This document shows, one piece after another, positions 12,514-26,082 of a stretch of 64,000 bases of DNA (positions are counted from its first letter, which is position 1; the number at the start of each line of letters is the position of its first letter). The notes under the pieces are model-generated. The model saw nothing but the letters and a program-made list of their open reading frames with translations, was not told the origin of the DNA and searched no databases. Made by a program: the position numbers and the translations under genes. Source of the DNA: Lactifluus volemus (lineage: Eukaryota > Basidiomycota > Agaricomycetes > Russulales > Russulaceae); NCBI GenBank assembly GCA_022376515.1, contig WTXI01000024.1, forward strand, positions 362,413-426,412. Reading direction: 5' to 3'.

Positions 12514-15500
12514 GAAGGAGGGGAGAAGGGAGAAGGGGCGAATGAGGAGAAAGGAGAGGCGGGGGCGGTGAACCAATTCACACAGATCTTGTATCTCTGA
12601 CACTTTTTGTGTGGCTCTGAATGAAAATCATTTGAAACAAAATTTTAAAAAAGGGGGAAAAACTCACGGCGGAGGAGTATGTTTTGACAATAGTGAAATT
12701 GAGAGGGGATATGTGAGGGAGTAGGGAATAGGGAATGATGAAAGGGAAGGGAGAGAAGAAAGAAAGAAAGAAAAGGCACAGAAAGAACTGGTTGACGATA
12801 CGACCCCTCACAGACACCCCCCCGTCAGCCAACCCATTTTTGAAAGCGGTTGTCCCCCGTCAAGATCTTGGCGCCGCAGGAACGGAGTTTGAAAGATCTC
12901 TGATCGTCTCCCTTTTCAAAAATATTTTCCCCTTTCCTCCCTCTTTTTTAACTTTCCTTTTGCCTTCCTTGCTCCCTCGCTTTGAATGTCAATCCTTTAT
13001 ACTTTCTCGTAATATATTCTCCAAATTTTATCTTTTTTTTTACTGGACAAGGAAGCGTCTTTTCCCAAAATTTGGTTCGTCCGATGCTTTTCCAGATCGG
13101 CGTTTTTGGTGGCATGCGTAACTAGATCCATGAAATCTACCCAATCGGTGATCAACTAATCTCTCCCGATATTCCTAGATCTCTCATCCGCCATTCACCG
13201 GCATACCCGGTAACGTGGCGCATTCAATACTCTAAGCATCACATTGTACGTATGCCACACCCGTCACACATACCCTTGACTTCACCTTGCCAACTTTTAT
13301 CATTTCCTTTGACTCGTTGCATCCCCGTCACACAAATTTCGTGGGACTTCTTCTTTTTGTGCCTGTACTGTAGCGTTTTGGTCAATCCCCTTCCCTAATA
13401 CACTGCCATGACAAGCGCCTTAGATAGACAGGAGCAAACTTGGATCAGAAGGCACCCTAGCAAAGGCGCTTATGGTGCAACTCTCAGCCCGGTCATCTTC
13501 CCCTCGCCTAAAGGCGGCCTCAGCCCCCCGCAACCAAACCAATGGTTACCGTCCGAATGAGCCGTGTCGACGAACGAAATACGTTCACCTTTTCCCCTTC
13601 TGACCACGTTCTGCAAGGCCGTAGATTTCGATCGACTCCGATCGTCGGCCGCACCCTTTTCCAGTGTGAAGTTAAGGGTGGATCAAACAAGTACGACAAT
13701 TACTCGTCTGTGACATACCATGCTGCCTGGCCTGGATATGTCGCGCGGGTACCATCGACGGATGACATCCAATGCACTTACCGAGATACAAACGTAAATT
13801 CTCTCAGAGTTTCAATGTCCCGGATTCAATTCTCAAACCCCGCTCGCCCTTTCCGGTGCAAATGTTGTCTGCGTTGCTCCCTTCCCCCTTTTCACGAATG
13901 TGGAACCCGAGCTCCTTCTATCTAAAGGTCATTCATTGGGTCTGCATGAAGAGCCACTTTTTTTGTCCTTGTCTCAATGCAGTGCAGTCGACCCGATTCT
14001 GAAACTGACTTCACATAAGACAATCGAAAAAGAGTTTCGATGGATCCGCAAAGATGGCTCCGAGGCACGCGTGTTTGAGCCAATCTTCCTTCCCCTCCTA
14101 GTGATGTCGGGTAAACTCGTTCAGGGTGAGACGGCGGTATGGTACAGCCTAAATCGGACATCCTCGGTTGTCGGGCACGACGCTTGGTCAGCATACCCGT
14201 GACGGTTTTACAGCTTACATACTCCACAGATCGATGTATCCCCGAGGCCGCAAAGGCGGGACATCCGAATTGAGGAAAAAAATGAGGCGAGATCGATAGA
14301 ATTGTCGTGTAACAATTGCCTTTTTACTCGCCGCAGAAGCTCAATGAACCCGAACCCTAAAATATGCGCCTGAATATGCGCCTGAATCATCCAAATTGGA
14401 CTGAGGTTGTACAAATGCACGCAGCCCATTCATTATCCTTGCGTTTTGATCGTTGCGCCCCAATATAGGCAATTTTTTTCCATCTACCCGGTTCGTTTCC
14501 GTAAACTGCACCCGTAGCCGCCAGGAACAAAAGGTCTGCCATACCATAGCTGACCAAGGGGTGTGACGTTGATCTGCAAGCCCAATGATATACGCTGATT
14601 CACCCGATTTCGAAACAACTGAATGGGGCTCCGGAATGCGCTCCGTGAACAGCACTGGATGTTCTTTCTTAGCCACACAGTGGGCTGGGCCCTTCCGCAG
14701 TTACGGTGAGCCCGCTTGATGACCGAAGCATCGGCGTCAATGTCAGCAGCGACAACTCTATACAGTCCCGTCCCTTTCTCGATCACCATTGTCAACGTCA
14801 CCGCAGGGATCAGGCCTAGCCACAAAATGTGACATTGACCTTCTGCTTTTGCGAGATAAGGCAGGCAATCGGAGAAAGTCTACGCAGTCGAGGCGCGAAG
14901 CCATCACGCGGCGTATCGTCGATGATACTTCCCAAAGGGGGATGGTCCTACCTTAGCCCCGTCGCTCGGCCGGCATTGCCGAACGCCTGGGGATGTGTCG
15001 AATGGCATCAGGCTGCTGAACACAACCACTTCCTGCAGAGAAGCACGACCCACAGCCCAGGGGGGTTGGCATAAGTAGCTCAGAGCCATCAATATGTGGC
15101 GTGATCTGACGCAGATGTAAAATAACGCGAAACGATAGCCCATGACCCACGGCGGAGCCCCGAAGGAGTAGTGGTAGCACCTAGACCTAGACCCACGTAT
15201 CGGAAAGTGGGTCTGGGATGATTTCTTTTGAGGGGGAGAGATATACTACTTGAAGGTAGCCGTGGGTAAACGGGGTTGCATTTCCTCACACACCCTCACG
15301 GCTGTAAAGAACGGGATGTCTGTGAAGTGAATGGAGTGCTGACCTTGTTATCTCACCCGCGCTAGGCACCCACCTGGATGCGTAAATCAATCGTCGTTGT
15401 ACCCCGTTCACTCAGGTCGCGGGATTCTCAGAAATGCCGTGTAAAGTGGCGGTCCCATAGCTTATAAAATATCTAGGCGGTCATAGTATTCATCATAAAA

Positions 15501-15536
15501 TGTACTTTCATGTCCAGAAATAGATCGGCGGATGAA
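12514..15536. other. 3 kb gene-poor region
   Basis: The left end (12514-12900) is the purine/pyrimidine-biased promoter and leader of the GATA gene, with A/G-rich tracts. The rest (13100-15500) has only short open frames without recognisable domains; the longest is plus-strand 13542-13925. A 12-bp unit (atatgcgcctga) occurs twice in tandem near 14360-14385. I found no tRNA, 5S rRNA or transposon signature. Confidence 0.45.
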
Positions 15537-18500
15537 TCAAAATGATCGTAGCGATATCTGGGGCTTTGTAGCTTGTTGCGACGGTGTCATCCCCGAAGAT
15601 TTGTTACCTAGCGCGACCCGGACGGAGCTTTCCAACCGCTCTCTTGTTGCTTGGCCGAGTTTTCCAGTTGCCTCCTTGAAAGAGACAGGCGATGATGAGG
15701 CGAATATCAATAACTGATTGAGGGATTGTGTGTGAAGGGGCGATGGCGCTGTGTTGCTGGGATCCAGTAGTAGAGTCAAAGTGGGAAGCAGGATCTCCAA
15801 TACGTGAACACCTGTGCCCTCGAAGTCACATCAAAAAGTTGTCAGGGAGGGATACAGATCACTGACGCATATCCTCGGCAATGTTGTTGAAAAGGGTACC
15901 GAATGCCTTGACGATTTCGCCAACTGCAGGCAAGTGGCTCTGCAACGCGGCCTCATCTGCGGCCATCTCGGCAACATTGGCTATATACTCCACCATACCA
16001 GGAAGTAGCATTCTTATACACTGGCGAAGCATGACACTACCAGAAGCAGACGCGGTGATCAGTGTCTTCGCACAGTGAGCTGCCGTCAGTGCCATCTGTT
16101 CTGACAGGAAAGTCATCTGGGTGGCTAACAGCATGGTTGTGACTCACCTCATGGGTGTCTGATAACTTCTCTGCAATAAGGAAGCAACACGACTTACTAC
16201 GCCCCGTCCTACTTTAACGGACGGGGGGATGACAGTAAGAACAAGGACCGCAGCCAAAAAATTGTTCTTGACTTTGTTGGTTGAGATTAGACCTTCCCGT
16301 CCTCTGATCGTGGGGTAAGGATCGGATGAAAAGGCCGGAGTATTACGTGGACGAACCTCATTTCATCAATATTCAACAAACATGATGACAACAAACCGTG
16401 GACTACCCGGGGGAAGAATTCCGTGTCTGTTACTTTTTGGGTGGTCCTTGGGGTGAGTAGAGATTTGAGCACTGGGAGTGTTGGCCCAACGAGATCGATG
16501 TCGGATGTTTCGTCTCTCAATAGGTCTGTCATAATCCTTTAACACGTACGAAGTCAAGGCGTTGAGATACTTGCCACCATACAACGAAATCGCCACGGCA
16601 CGGGTTTCCTCCTCGACTTTAGCGTCAAAGGACGAGCTAATGGACAACAACGCCTGGAAAGACGTTTTAATGAGTGCGATCCGGTCGGCCGGATTAGACT
16701 GGTTGTCTGTTTGACGGCTATCAGAAACCTTTGCTAGAGATATTTAAAAAGGAAATCGTACGATTCGTAACTCCGTCGGCACTAGGAAGGGCATTCTTAA
16801 GTATATATGTGCAGACACGCAGGCAGACCATCGCCAGCGATGTCAAATCATCCGAGCTGCCATGTATCAGCGCTAGGACGGTTGTCACCAAAAAGGCTAC
16901 AAACGCATTATTTCTTTGGCCTTGCTCGGTCGCAAAGACGTGGATCACTTCCAATAATTGTATCTGGAGGGCCGGAGGTTCAGTCATAGCCATGCGATAC
17001 CATAAATTAAGGAGTTCATTAAATATCGTTGGCTCCAGAAGAGCTTTCCCTGAATACTCCCGTCGGACAAGAGACTTCATCGCCCGCAACGCAGTACCAG
17101 ACGCGCTGCCCGTCGCCGCTGGGAATGGCTCAGAGTAAGGAGTTGACCCAGAGAGAGCCTCGTAGACCAGACTGAAGATAGCGAAGAACATCGCCGTTGG
17201 CTCTGATCGTGCGCTGCGATCGGTCGAAGCTGTCGTGATCTCATCCGTGCCCTCCATAGCCCCAATGATGAACGGATCCCGTGCTTCCATTGCAGTTGCC
17301 ACAGCACTTAGCATCACCGGCCATGATTCGGCGTAGTACTGGAAAGTTGCATATATTAGCAACCACCACGTACGTGCTGCAAAATGCGGCTTACAGGAAG
17401 TAGTATGTCGTCGCCAAAGCTAGCATATGTCGCGTTTAGTGTGGCTGAAGAGGCGTCCGAGCTGGCTTCCGAGCCGGCTCGTATGCTAGCATAGTCTCTC
17501 AATGCAGCTATCCAGAGTGATGTCAACGTTGGCCAATATGGTTTGACAACATCCTGAAGGTACTTTTGCTGAGGGCTTGCGGAGGCAAGTTGCGCCCACG
17601 CCGACAGGGTTGCTATCCTAAGCATAGCCGAGGCGTTGGGACTAACCTCCGCGGCGTCGCCAAGAGAAAGCAAGGCGGTACCTACGGCAGAAATGTCAGA
17701 ATAACTCACCTAGGTGTACAGAATACGTATTCTCACCTTTGCACTGGCCCAGCGCTGAGGTCAGCAACTTCAGGATCCGACCCATACGATTGATGTCCTT
17801 TACAATACCACATCCGACAAAAGCAGCACAAGCACCTACTGCAGACGCCAGGATCTCCGGTGTGACATCTGAAGTGAACGCAGGAGTCAAGGCTGCTGTT
17901 ATCGGAGCCTGATGCTGCTCAAGAAGCAGCGCGTTCTCGTAATCCGGGTCCGGTGTCAGAGCAAAGGTCTACCCACGTCAAAGTTAGCCGCGTATCCGTC
18001 TTTGCCTGAGATTTACTAACCTCTATAACATCTCGGAGCACTGTCAGCCCCTCCAAACGAATCTCAGTGACGTACGCTGTAGATGCCGTAAACGCCATCT
18101 TGATGAGGTCTGGGACCCGCGATACGAACAATCCGAAGACGGGTAGGCCCATGCTTCGGGCATAAGCGATGTCGAGCTGTTCTTTTCGTCCAGACCTGGC
18201 AATAGTGACGCAAATATCGTGTAGACATTGCAGTGCAAAAAGTTGGGTACGCCACCGCGAAGTCGGGCGATTTTGGTCAGCAGACGCAGATTCATTGGCC
18301 ATCCCCACGCTTAGCGATTCACCCTCATCATCGAACCCGATCCGACCGGACTTCGTCGCTGCATCTGTGGCCTGCTGTGAAGCCGTGGTTCTCGACATGA
18401 TCTTCTGGCACAGGTCTATCCATGCAGAGGGATTGTATGCCACAGTTTGCTTCATCCAGCTCGATATGACTTTGCGTACACCTTCGATGGACGGATCCCC

Positions 18501-21500
18501 GTCCAACATCGCGAAAAGTTCCTCCACTAGCCGATCTCCTCCCACTTTTGATATGAGCAACGCATCCTTCTGTACGAGCTGGTACAATGCATGAATAGAA
18601 GCGAGCTTCAGTGGGCGCCGGGGAGAGTTCAAGTGCGTGCGGAATTGCGTAATCAATTCGGGTACATCGACGTGCTCCGGTGCAAACAAAGGAAATGCTG
18701 GATGCATTGGATAGCCTCCACACGGATGCCTTCGTCCTCTTCACTCGCGAGGCGTCGTACAATGTCGAGGATGAGCGTTCGGGTCCGCATTGATTCTTGC
18801 ATATCGGGCCCCAAGACCGTAATAACGGCATCGATAATCTGGCACACAGCCTGGTATGCAGGCAAATCGCCGCTGATATTCGAGTGAGCCAAAGTGCCGC
18901 CTTCCAACTCGTGGAACGGCGAAAGGTAAACGCTGAACAACATCCCCAAGGTGCCGGAAACATACGGAGCATACCCCAAGCTGGCAGCATTGACAACCCG
19001 AGATAGTGAGTGCAAGGCCCAGTAGTGCACGACTGGATGAGCATCTTTACTCAGTGACATCAGGACGTTGACTGTCGTCTTGAGCAGAGGCCCCGCAGCC
19101 AGGCTTCCAACGTGGTCATAGATCGCTCCCAATGTCAGCGCACATCCTGCGCGTGCCTGTGGATCGCGATTGTTAACCACTTGGTCAACTAATGTCTTCA
19201 TCAACGTCGCCAAGAACTGATTGTCGACGAGGCTCGCGAGACGGCCAAGCGCCTCGCTGCTGGAAGAGCGTAGTATCGGGTCACCGTTAAGCAAACCATC
19301 CTAGGAGGCTCTTAAGGACTTAACATCTACTTCTCAAAATTTAGCCGAACCTTCAGAAAAGACGAGAGCGGCGTGATAACGTTTGCACTGCCGAAGACCG
19401 CAGGCACGTGCTTTGAGGGAGACGCCATCGCTTGCCTCATCGCTAGTAAGATTGCAATAGCCGCATTGACTTCCACGGCAGCCTTTCTTCCTACGTTCTT
19501 TTCATACTTCGGGGACTTCACGGAGTCGATCATGAGCGTGATAAGGCGAGCTGCGGAGGTAGAGTCCTGCAGCGGCAACAGGCGCGCGAAAAGGGCCAGG
19601 GCTGCATCGACTGCCTGAGTCAGCGGTGGGGGATATTCTGGCCAAAACGACTCTGTCGTGAGGTCGCGTGATTGACAGATCGACAATGGGTCGTGTTCGG
19701 TGGATTGAAGGATGGGCAGGCGCAGCTAATAGGCTCCTCGTCAGTCTACCTACACCTAGCACGTCTATAGGCTTTCCTTCTTACCATGTCGTCGAGAGAC
19801 GCCTCGACGAATCCCTATTCAGTCTATACTTACCGAATGACGAATCTCCACACTGTCCGCAGTTGGGGACGCGTTCTCTGATACTTCTACTGCCGTGACA
19901 CCATACGCGTAACCGTCGAACGTTGTCCACAAAGACACGAACGATCCAGTGGACGACGCTATCGCTGCCTGCACGGAGCTTCCCGAAAAGCCCTCGGCAC
20001 TTGCCACTAGCGAAATTACGGACTGTAACAACGTCATTTGAGTTGTCTCGGGGATGCTGGTTGCTCCCAGAACAGTGAAGCACTGGAACACTCTGCGCCG
20101 AAGCAACGCTTCGCGCGACCGGAGAGATGGCCCATCAGAAGCCGCGCCTGATGGACGTGAATTTTCCGCTCCGGCAAGTGGGTCTTCGATATGCGGTGCC
20201 TGCACGGCGTACGCGTTCGCAAAGAGGAATGCATTGCTGAGCAAGGTGGCGAGGCGGCGGGCGACGTCGAGCGTCACCAAAGTAGGAGCGTTGTGTCGCA
20301 AAAAGCGAGGATCGCACCAAGTGCAGCCTCGCGTACGTGAAGTAGGAATCCCCACTCGGCTGCAGTGCGTATGGTATTATCCTTCGAAGGGGGTTGGGTA
20401 GGGCATTCCGCCAGAGGACGAGTAGCTGGGGCAAGTGCCGCGTACGAAATTTGGGCCGAGTGTCATAAGAGCGGCAACGCAAGTCCACGCCGTCTCCACT
20501 TCCACGCTTGCCAGTGCGACTGTGTGTTCACCCGTGCTCTTCAAAAGTGTGATTGCCATATCAAGTACCTTGGCACTGATGTCGTATGACACATATAGCG
20601 GCCTCTCGGTATAACAGCCACGAGAGCAGCAAGGCCATAGGCGTGTCCTAAAGCACGAGCTGTTAAATCTGACGGTGCTGTCTGAGATTGGCTAGCGAGG
20701 AGGTTGATGTCTCGCTGAAGGAGTTCGACGGCATGGATCAAAATCTTGGGAAGACGCAATGGCGCGGAGTAACAGAAGATGCGAAGGCCCACGCAGTGTA
20801 GACCCGCACGGTGTGGCTTGGATGGGCAAGAAGCGTGACGAGGGGTTCGGCGAGGGCCTCCTGTTATACATGAGGGTGTGATCAGGCTTTTAGAAGTCAA
20901 AACTCGTACCTGTACAGGAGGAGGCGCATTGCCAAGTTGTTGCAGCAGACCAGCAACCTCCCTCAAAACAATAGTAAGGACGTGGGCATTTGGGGCTATC
21001 GACCCAGGCATCAATGCGGGCCACCTCCTCAAATAAACTTTTGACAACTCTTGGATAGCCGCTATCTGACATTGCTCGCTCAGCATGCGCACCCCAATAA
21101 GGTCTCTGAGTAGCATCCCCACGAGACGACGGATAAAGAGTACATCGTAGCGCGTCGCAGAATTACGCGGGGAATTGACAATCTCAGACATGAGATGTTG
21201 TATTATGGCCCCGTAGTTTGCCTCGACGAACGCTGGACCAAGTGAGGTGAAAAGGGCAGCATAGAGATCAAAAATGCCGACTCGTGTCTTGTGTGTTATC
21301 TGCGGCTTGTTGAAGTGCACCGAGAGCTGATGGAACATCTCGTTGAGCGTCAGGACTGTCTTGGCTTCCCCGGTCGGCGCTGAAGCAGGTCAGAGTCATC
21401 CTCTTCTTGTTCCTTTTTGTTTTTCTTGGTTACATCCTGAGGGGGGATGATAACTGGAGCCTGGGACGAGGAGAGGACTTGGCCAACAAGCTGCGCGAGG

Positions 21501-22551
21501 GAATGACGGGTTACTTGATCAGCAGTGTCAAGAGATTTATGCATAAGGAGACTACAGATTCAATTTCTGAAGCCGTCCAGTCACCGCCAGGGAGCGGATA
21601 CATGACCATGAGAACCTAGCAAGTGAGGAAGACGAAATGGAATATGATACATCGCAATAAATACCTCGCATGCAGCACGCCTGACAGGAAGTGACTTGTC
21701 GTTAAGGGCATTTTTCATTTGTTTGATCACGTCCTTTGCTACCGTCTCAGTCGCAGCACGTCGTGCTGTTGAAAGGGATTTTCGAAGCGCAATGACAGCA
21801 TGATAACGGAGTGAGATGGGCTAGAAGAGTTCTTGGAAGCAAGAAAGGAGAATAATTTAGCTTGAAGGCTCACACCAGATAGTCTGTAAGTCTTAATCGC
21901 AATCGTCGCAATTTCTGTCATGAAAGACATAACCTTCGCCAATTGCGGTCAATGATGTTCCTATACTGGACATGTGATGCGTACTTGTGTTCCAAATGTG
22001 CCCATTAGCTCTCCAACGCAGTATAATGACGCTCTGGCACACAAACTTCAGCCCCCGTCGTCAAGAAATACAAGATTGGGGACTGACATCTTGTGTTGGT
22101 CTCTATCTGCAGCTTTGAAATCACCCGCTATCTTTAGGAAGGCAATGAGGGTGTCAAACATATTCTTGGAGTCTCCTCGTGTGTACAGAGTCAAGAAACA
22201 ACTTGCAACAAGATTGCGCAATGCACGTCCTGGAGCTGGGTAGGGCTCGCGTGAAGCGATGACATTGATTAGACCTGCCTCGAGGTCTTTCTGGGTAGCC
22301 TTGATATCCTCCTATGAGGCTATTAGTAGGGCAGGTAAATCGGAAGCAAACATGATGGCACACGGGTGAAGCTGTCTTGAAAAATCTTTCCACAGATGCC
22401 AGCCATTGGAATAGGTACACTCCTCCGTTCTCGCCGGTTAGTCGCGACTGGGGTAAGTGCATGAGAGAAAATAGTGTCCAGATTATGTCATAAGACACAC
22501 CTCGTCAACAGACCTGCTATCGAGAGAAAACTCTGTGACGGATGAATCCAT
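15537..22551 (-). CDS. LAA1: HEAT-repeat protein of the HEATR5/LAA1 family
   Basis: Large alpha-helical trafficking protein (roughly 2000 aa). In yeast and animals family members associate with the AP-1 clathrin adaptor at Golgi/endosomes. The ATG at 22551-22549 gives MDSSVTEFSLDSRSVDE, then GGVYLFQWLASVERF, matching the family N-terminus. Internal landmarks are SLPVRRAACE, KSLDTADQVTRHSLAQLVG, SEALGRLASLVDN, LGAIYDHVGS, HALYQLVQKDALLISK and RLEGLTVLRDVIE. Short introns are scattered throughout. The conserved frame is interrupted by apparent one-base losses near 18693-18695 (A run), about 20300-20304 (A run), 20389-20393 (G run) and about 20440. Correcting for those losses, the protein reads continuously into conserved family sequence (NTIRTAAEWGFLLHVREAAL). 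The stop is the tga at 15539-15537. Confidence 0.8.
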
Positions 22552-22728
22552 GACTTGTGCATATAGTCAGTCCAAGCTTGTCGATTAATGGGCTATCACG
22601 TGATGGATATAATAACATAACACAGTCCCATGATTCATTGTAACCGCCACAGAACTCCCACGCGCATCATGTACTGAATGAATCGAAGCATGCGTTAACA
22701 CCTGTTGCCCCTTTATTCCTCACTTTCA
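22552..22728. promoter_or_regulatory. Divergent promoter between the LAA1-like gene and a membrane protein gene
   Basis: A 177-bp spacer between two divergently oriented start codons, so it must hold both promoters. It is A/T-rich around 22600-22640; no specific factor site was assigned. Confidence 0.4.
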
Positions 22729-24279
22729 TGGACCCTATTCAACACCTCATAAATCCAGACGATGATCAATCCTGGGAGGACGTTCGGAAGACGAACTGAG
22801 ATACCGTGCCAGACCACCATCTTCCCCCCCTCAACCTCACTCAGAAGTACCACCGGCAGGACCGCACGTATTCGAGCAGGTGCAAGAAGGCGCAATGCAC
22901 AGCCCTCTACCTTGTCGCGCAAGCATCTGTATGGCGACTTTCGTGGAGTACGAACTGAGGTGTCGCCCCCGTTGCTCCAAGAGACAATGGAGAATCGGGG
23001 TCCCGGGTTCGGCGAAAACGTCAACCACATCTTCGTCACATTCTGGACTTATCATCCCCGATCTTACAAATGATGAAGATCCGTTCTTTGACGTCCTCCA
23101 TTACGGTCTAGACGTATTCCGCACTGTCGTGCGAATGATGAAGATCCCAATCTGTCTATTCCTATTTGTCTTCGCTTGCACCTATGGCCTGGCATTTGCT
23201 TCGGGAGCCATCAGATCAGCCTTGGCGCCATTGTGCTCCGTCCCTTTCGTTTCACTCCTCTGCCCCGCTTCGCCTCCCAGAGGATCCCCTTCTCATTCAA
23301 ATCCTAATCGTAACCCTCGGTGGGCCGATTTTCCGAGTCTCCTGAATGTCGAAACCAAGAGTCTCGAGGCCCTCCTTGATGAAGCCGTTCAAGGTCCTGG
23401 ACTTGCTCTCGAAATAAAGAAGGCAGAGATGGCAACGAGCGACCTCACAACTCTTGTCCGTATCAGCCGTCTGAACAGCCGGGACGTCCTGGCAGACTCC
23501 TTGGGCGAGTTTGTGAAGGATGCGCGCAAAGTGGGCCGTGGCCTGACGCGCTTCAGCTCCAGAGTTGGGGGCGCAGTAGACAAGTGGGTGCATCACCTCT
23601 CCGCGTCAAAATAGCCACTGATAGCTAGTTGAAGCATTATTGCTGTCAATGATTATGCTCTCCATGCTATCGAATCCGCCTCCTCCAAGCCCGGGCACTT
23701 TCGCTTCGTCGCGTGTGGCCTCTCTCTCGCTCGGAAATTGCTACCAAACAACTTGTCACACAAAAGTTTACCGAGGCGGTCAACACACTTTCGGCCAACA
23801 TGCAGCGCCTCGTGTTGGAGGCTGAGGTGTCTATATCAGATCTCAACAAACTCGAAGAACATCTAAAATCTATCCACGAAGTCGTTTCTCGTGAAGACTC
23901 CTCAATCTCCACGGCCAGAGCTGAACTCCTCGCGCAGCTGTGGACGATTTTGGGTGGCAATAAAGATCAACTCAATGGAATGGACGAACGTCGGACCCTA
24001 CTGAAAGGCGTGAGTGGGTACCGCGACCGTGCGCTGGCCCATGTAGTCGCAGCATTGCACACGCTAGAAACAATGGCGGAGGACATGGAAGAGCTTCGTG
24101 AGCGCGTCGCTGCACCCGAGCTCGTCGGAGATGCCATACCAATAGACGTACATATGAAGAGCCTCAAAAGCGGGCTGGAGAGGTTGAAGGGGCGACGGAC
24201 GGGCACGAAACAGTTGGAAGAGAAGATCGTGAATCAAATATTGGGGTCTGTGGACGAGGTCAAAGTTGCACGCGGTTAG
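22729..24279 (+). CDS. Unrecognised membrane protein with helical C-terminal half
   Basis: I do not recognise the family. A putative start at 22729 gives MDPIQHLINPDDDQSWED, but this frame stops at about 22800 and the join to the next coding part is unresolved. The main body has a hydrophobic segment (IPICLFLFVFACTYGLAFAS, about 23145-23205), suggesting one membrane span, followed by a charged helical region. An intron (donor gtgggtgc near 23585, acceptor ttgaag near 23631) joins AVDN to IIAVNDYALHAIESASS. A one-base frame change near 23700 then leads into a long helical part (RSEIATKQLVTQKF to the tag at 24277-24279) with heptad-like Leu spacing. A membrane-anchored coiled-coil protein is the best structural description. 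Confidence 0.6.
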
Positions 24280-26082
24280 TCGTCACTGGTCATTTATACA
24301 TCTGTGACGTGTGTTGATTCTCGGGTCTACTTAGGCTAGGGAATCGATTATACTTTTTCCACCTATTTATGCAGACTTTGGTTGGTCTCGTGCGAAATAT
24401 TTACTCTTTTGTCTTTTTATTCCGACTACCCCCTCCAAATAGTAACCTCTTCGGATTACTCATGGTCCAGGCGAGGGTCACAGGGACCTCACCTCTTCGT
24501 CTGGTCTGGGACATTACTCGATTTCAATTTTTGGGGCTCTTAGTTGGATCAGGCGGACTCGGAGAGTATCGGGTCCACTTGATTGTCAGTTGATCGCGAA
24601 GAGTCGATGATCTGCGGAAGGATCCAGATTGTAGCAGCGCAGCACATGGGAAACCGAACTGGGCGCTGATCTCTTTGGGATCATGTTTAGTGAGTTGGAC
24701 CTTTCAGGTGCACACACGAATAGGACCATGTGAGGGTCGTGGGAAAAAAACGTGTTGGTGGTTTCTCTGTAAAGGGTCAACTGCATGGCGAGCCTTGGCG
24801 AGGGGATTCGAGACTGTATTTTTTTAGAGGCTCGATCGCCCTGTGCCCAAACCCGTGTTCAGCCTCATCTTCTGGCCGAAGAAACCCCTTTCATTTACGA
24901 GTCAAATTTAGGGCTCAAGTTACTTATGCTGTACCGTTGACGTAGCGAGCAATGCAACAAAAACTGTAGGCTGTAGCCGACGGAGCAGTTTCCGAGCGTC
25001 TGTGAGCTATAAAAGTGCGCGATTTAAATAACTCTCGTTCAAACACCATCGAGGTATCGAGCACCAGACCACCGGATGCAGTAGAACGTGATCATGATGC
25101 CGTGAGGTTTGAGCAGCCAAATTTTGGACCCGGACTTACGAGATCTCACTGATCATCTACCCAGTGGCCATGATCCGCCGCGGCCTCAAATTCATTTTCC
25201 GATATATTCATAGATTTGCGATATCCCGAGCTTGCTCGCAGACGTGGGCTCATTCGCAGCACTCTTGACGCCTTCAGGTCCATTTGTTGGTTGGTCGCCG
25301 CCAGGAACGAACCAGAACTTCTCAGCGAAGAGAAGCTTCGCATAGCGGTTTTCTCTTTCGAAACTTTCAAGTTTTGGCGGAGACTCGGACCAACTGAACG
25401 GACCATGGGCTGATCGGAAGAATGAAACGGTACCTAAAATCCGACTTTTTTTATATAGCTGAGGCCAGCTTTTTTGTTCAAGCTCACGCCTAGGACGGTG
25501 ACACCTCCGAATAGACCATGTGCAGGTCTCCGTGTCATCCCCGTCGATTCTCGATCATCCCTAGTCCGAGGGCTCGTATCATTCGCTGAATATTTTGGTC
25601 TCGTACTCATCCAACAATACTTTGGTGGTGTGAGGCTAGTGATCGGGCTTGAAGGCGAAGAATAATATTGAAGCTTCTGCTAAGTTTCATCTCACTCGTT
25701 CTTGCTGAAGGGTGTCCTCGGGAAGCGGTCTTCGGTTAATCCTTTCCGCCCGCATTTCAAGAGACCGTATTCTCAACCAACCTTCGGACGCGTTGGACTG
25801 TCAGGGCTGCGTCCGGAAGTATATCTCACCAGGCATAGAGAGACGCAAAGAACGCAGCCGATATCCGACGCCGTCCTGGGTAGTGTTTTGCTTTCGCTTG
25901 CCGGGTTCTTAATCCGATTTCTCCGAAGCTCTAGAGGGTTGTGCGAGCTGTCGGATATGTAGGTCGGGATCACGATCGAGGTAATTTAAACCGGATAAGA
26001 TGAACTCTTCATATTGTCGCTGTTTCGTCACTCTTCCACCTTACCATCATCCCTGACAGCTACACGGGCAGCTCATCCCATC
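24280..26082. other. 1.8 kb gene-poor region
   Basis: No open frame here has recognisable motifs, and codon texture differs from the flanking genes. The last 300 bases probably contain the promoter of the PX/PB1 gene. No repeats, tRNA or terminal inverted repeats were recognised. Confidence 0.45.

Noticed and set aside
13542..13925. 127-codon plus-strand open frame in the gene-poor stretch
   Set aside because: No motif, no splice support, and composition like the surrounding non-coding DNA.
24369..24593. 74-codon hydrophobic open frame after the membrane protein gene
   Set aside because: Lies in the probable 3'UTR, lacks family features and splice support.
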